Origin: Scopulibacillus darangshiensis
GTDB taxonomy: Bacteria > Bacillota > Bacilli > Bacillales > Sporolactobacillaceae
Length of the DNA stretch: 50,804 nt
Assembly: GCF_004341035.1 (NCBI RefSeq)
Contig: NZ_SLXK01000017.1
Location: forward strand, 32,138-82,941
Direction: 5' to 3'
A model generated the notes under the pieces. The model worked only from the letters and a program-made list of their open reading frames with translations, was not told where the DNA came from and did no database searches. How positions within the stretch are numbered: position 1 is the stretch's first letter; each line of letters opens with the position of its first letter. Positions 49,698 to 50,804 of the stretch are shown piece by piece. The translations under genes were made by a program, and so were the position numbers.

Positions 49698-50804
49698 TTA
49701 TTTAGGTATTGGAAAACTTGTCACTATTCTAAAGCCTAAATCCTGTGTAGAATCCCTTACAAGTACAATTCTTGATTTAGTAAGATTTTTTAAGACATGT
49801 TTTTTATCCGAAAGAACTCCTTTTCCAATTGAATTGCTATGTGTCATATCGAATACTTTTCTACCGGTCTCGGAATTATTCAGCCACTCACTTATATTCC
49901 TTGCATTTTTTCGTAAATTTTCCTGTGTGGCTTTTATAGCGGTGCTTTTATCAGTAAATGTAGTAGCTGCTTCAACATTTTCCTTAATTGCACGTTTAAT
50001 TAATTCCTCATTGGTTTTTGCAACATGCCTCTCTAGAGTATGTCCCCCTGCAGTCTCCATTTTATCAAGAAAAGAATTGTCAATGTTTCGACGAATTGAA
50101 TCAGCTGTAACCCTCACTATTCTAGGGCCATTTCCCAACCTGCCGTAACCATGATTCCCATGAACTTCACGATTAGCCGTAATATTCTGCCAAACATCCC
50201 CCAGCCTGCGATTCTCCATATTTAACCCGAAACCGCCTAAGTCTGGACCCGCGGCAGCTAATCTTGGACCGCGAACAGGAACAGGGATTTCAACCTTGCC
50301 GATTTTCCGGCTCATGCCTTTCATGGTTGCCTGGGCCTTGGCCAGTTGCCCCTTAACATACTTTTGACTATAAGGAAGCTTGAGATGGCCTTTGTCTATG
50401 GCGTGGGCTGCGCCGCCTGTCATAAAGGCGAGCAGACCGGATGTCAGGCTTTGTTTACGCTCTTCGTCAGTCAGTTCATTGCCGAACATATCCCTGCCGG
50501 TAACGGCTTCGCTTAGGCCGGTGGCGGTTAGGAGGCCGTAGATGCCCTTTTCGGATTTGCGCAAATAATCAAGGGACTTAGTTGTCTTATAGGCATCTAA
50601 GGTGTGATGTATGGCATTCATACCTTTGCCTATTTTATATACGGCTTTGCCGCCTTTGGCGATTCTGCCGACCCAGCCGACAATAGGGATGAACCCTGCC
50701 GCTGCCCAGGCTCCGGCGGTGATGCGCTCTGCGGTAGAGAGCTTTTCTCCCGTCACAGGATCAATGCCTTCTTCTGCCCGCTTATAATCATAGTAGCCGG
50801 TGAT
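49698..50804 (-). CDS. Polymorphic toxin, C-terminal part: pre-toxin TG region and RNase A-like toxin domain (5' end outside window)
   Basis: 368 codons are visible and the frame stays open to the right edge, so the N-terminal export part is missing. The first ~45 residues (GIDPVTGEKLSTAERITAG, then FIPIVGWVGRIAKGGKAVYK) form a pre-toxin TG motif. A linker with AAHAIDKGHLKL follows. The last ~130 residues match bacterial RNase A-like (CdiA-CT type) toxins: GGHTLERHVAKTNEELIKRA, TTFTDKSTA, ISEWL and the C-terminal SRIVLVRD...GFRIVTSFP. The likely role is cleavage of RNA in competing cells after secretion. Confidence 0.85.
   Translation of the reverse strand: MTGYYDYKRAEEGIDPVTGEKLSTAERITAGAWAAAGFIPIVGWVGRIAKGGKAVYKIGKGMNAIHHTLDAYKTTKSLDYLRKSEKGIYGLLTATGLSEAVTGRDMFGNELTDEERKQSLTSGLLAFMTGGAAHAIDKGHLKLPYSQKYVKGQLAKAQATMKGMSRKIGKVEIPVPVRGPRLAAAGPDLGGFGLNMENRRLGDVWQNITANREVHGNHGYGRLGNGPRIVRVTADSIRRNIDNSFLDKMETAGGHTLERHVAKTNEELIKRAIKENVEAATTFTDKSTAIKATQENLRKNARNISEWLNNSETGRKVFDMTHSNSIGKGVLSDKKHVLKNLTKSRIVLVRDSTQDLGFRIVTSFPIPK

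Overview
The window looks like a chromosomal stretch of a low-GC, spore-forming Bacillaceae-type Firmicute. The evidence is strong GGAGG-type ribosome sites, CcpA-type cre boxes, a squalene-hopene/sporulenol cyclase, a GerPF-like spore protein, YkvA- and YppC-like genes and a B. subtilis-style xyl locus. Sodium-linked and compatible-solute transporters (NhaC, SSS, BCCT) would fit a salt- or alkali-tolerant host, but this is inference. No tRNA, rRNA, CRISPR array, intact insertion sequence or prophage was seen.

Layout. 1-5.4 kb: a 52-bp tandem array, a DUF1232 gene, a squalene-hopene/sporulenol cyclase divergent from a DUF2515 gene and a CBO0543-like membrane gene, an 83-bp higher-order array and a small GerPF-like gene. 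5.5-10 kb: an unusual sensor-regulator, then an M20 amidohydrolase, a DUF3311 protein and an SSS symporter, with a palindrome at the promoter. 10-17.8 kb: one leftward, apparently cre-controlled catabolic operon (unknown 571-aa protein, M19-like protein without its HxD motif, DUF3726-like protein, aldehyde dehydrogenase, IclR regulator, BCCT transporter). 17.8-18.3 kb: relics. 18.3-25.3 kb: xylA-xylB extended by a MalY-type lyase and NhaC, with xylR divergent. 25.3-26.7 kb: a GNAT gene cut by a second ~52-bp array, a 56-aa gene and a duplicated hairpin. 26.8-29.4 kb: agmatine deiminase with a PuuP-like permease. 29.4-38.7 kb: a LacI-type regulator facing an operon for a GMC oxidoreductase, a TPP enzyme, a histidinol-dehydrogenase homologue, a ThuA-like protein and an APC permease. 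38.9-44.7 kb: PRD regulator, UlaB-like IIB, UlaA-like IIC and transketolase. 45-48.7 kb: XRE-cupin regulator, class II HMG-CoA reductase and a TctA-like permease, probably mevalonate use. 49.4 kb to the right edge: an RNase A-type polymorphic toxin C-terminus with a candidate immunity gene.

Most of the window is a series of substrate-specific catabolic islands, each with its own transporter and regulator. The best candidates for undescribed biology are the BCCT/M19-like/DUF3726 operon, the LacI-controlled GMC-TPP-HisD-ThuA operon, the mevalonate operon with a TctA-type permease but no visible binding protein, and three unrelated tandem arrays with nested ~21-26-bp sub-structure. A 21-codon relic of the toxin's pre-toxin region about 20 kb away points to past cassette shuffling. 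Family names come from sequence recognition without a database search.
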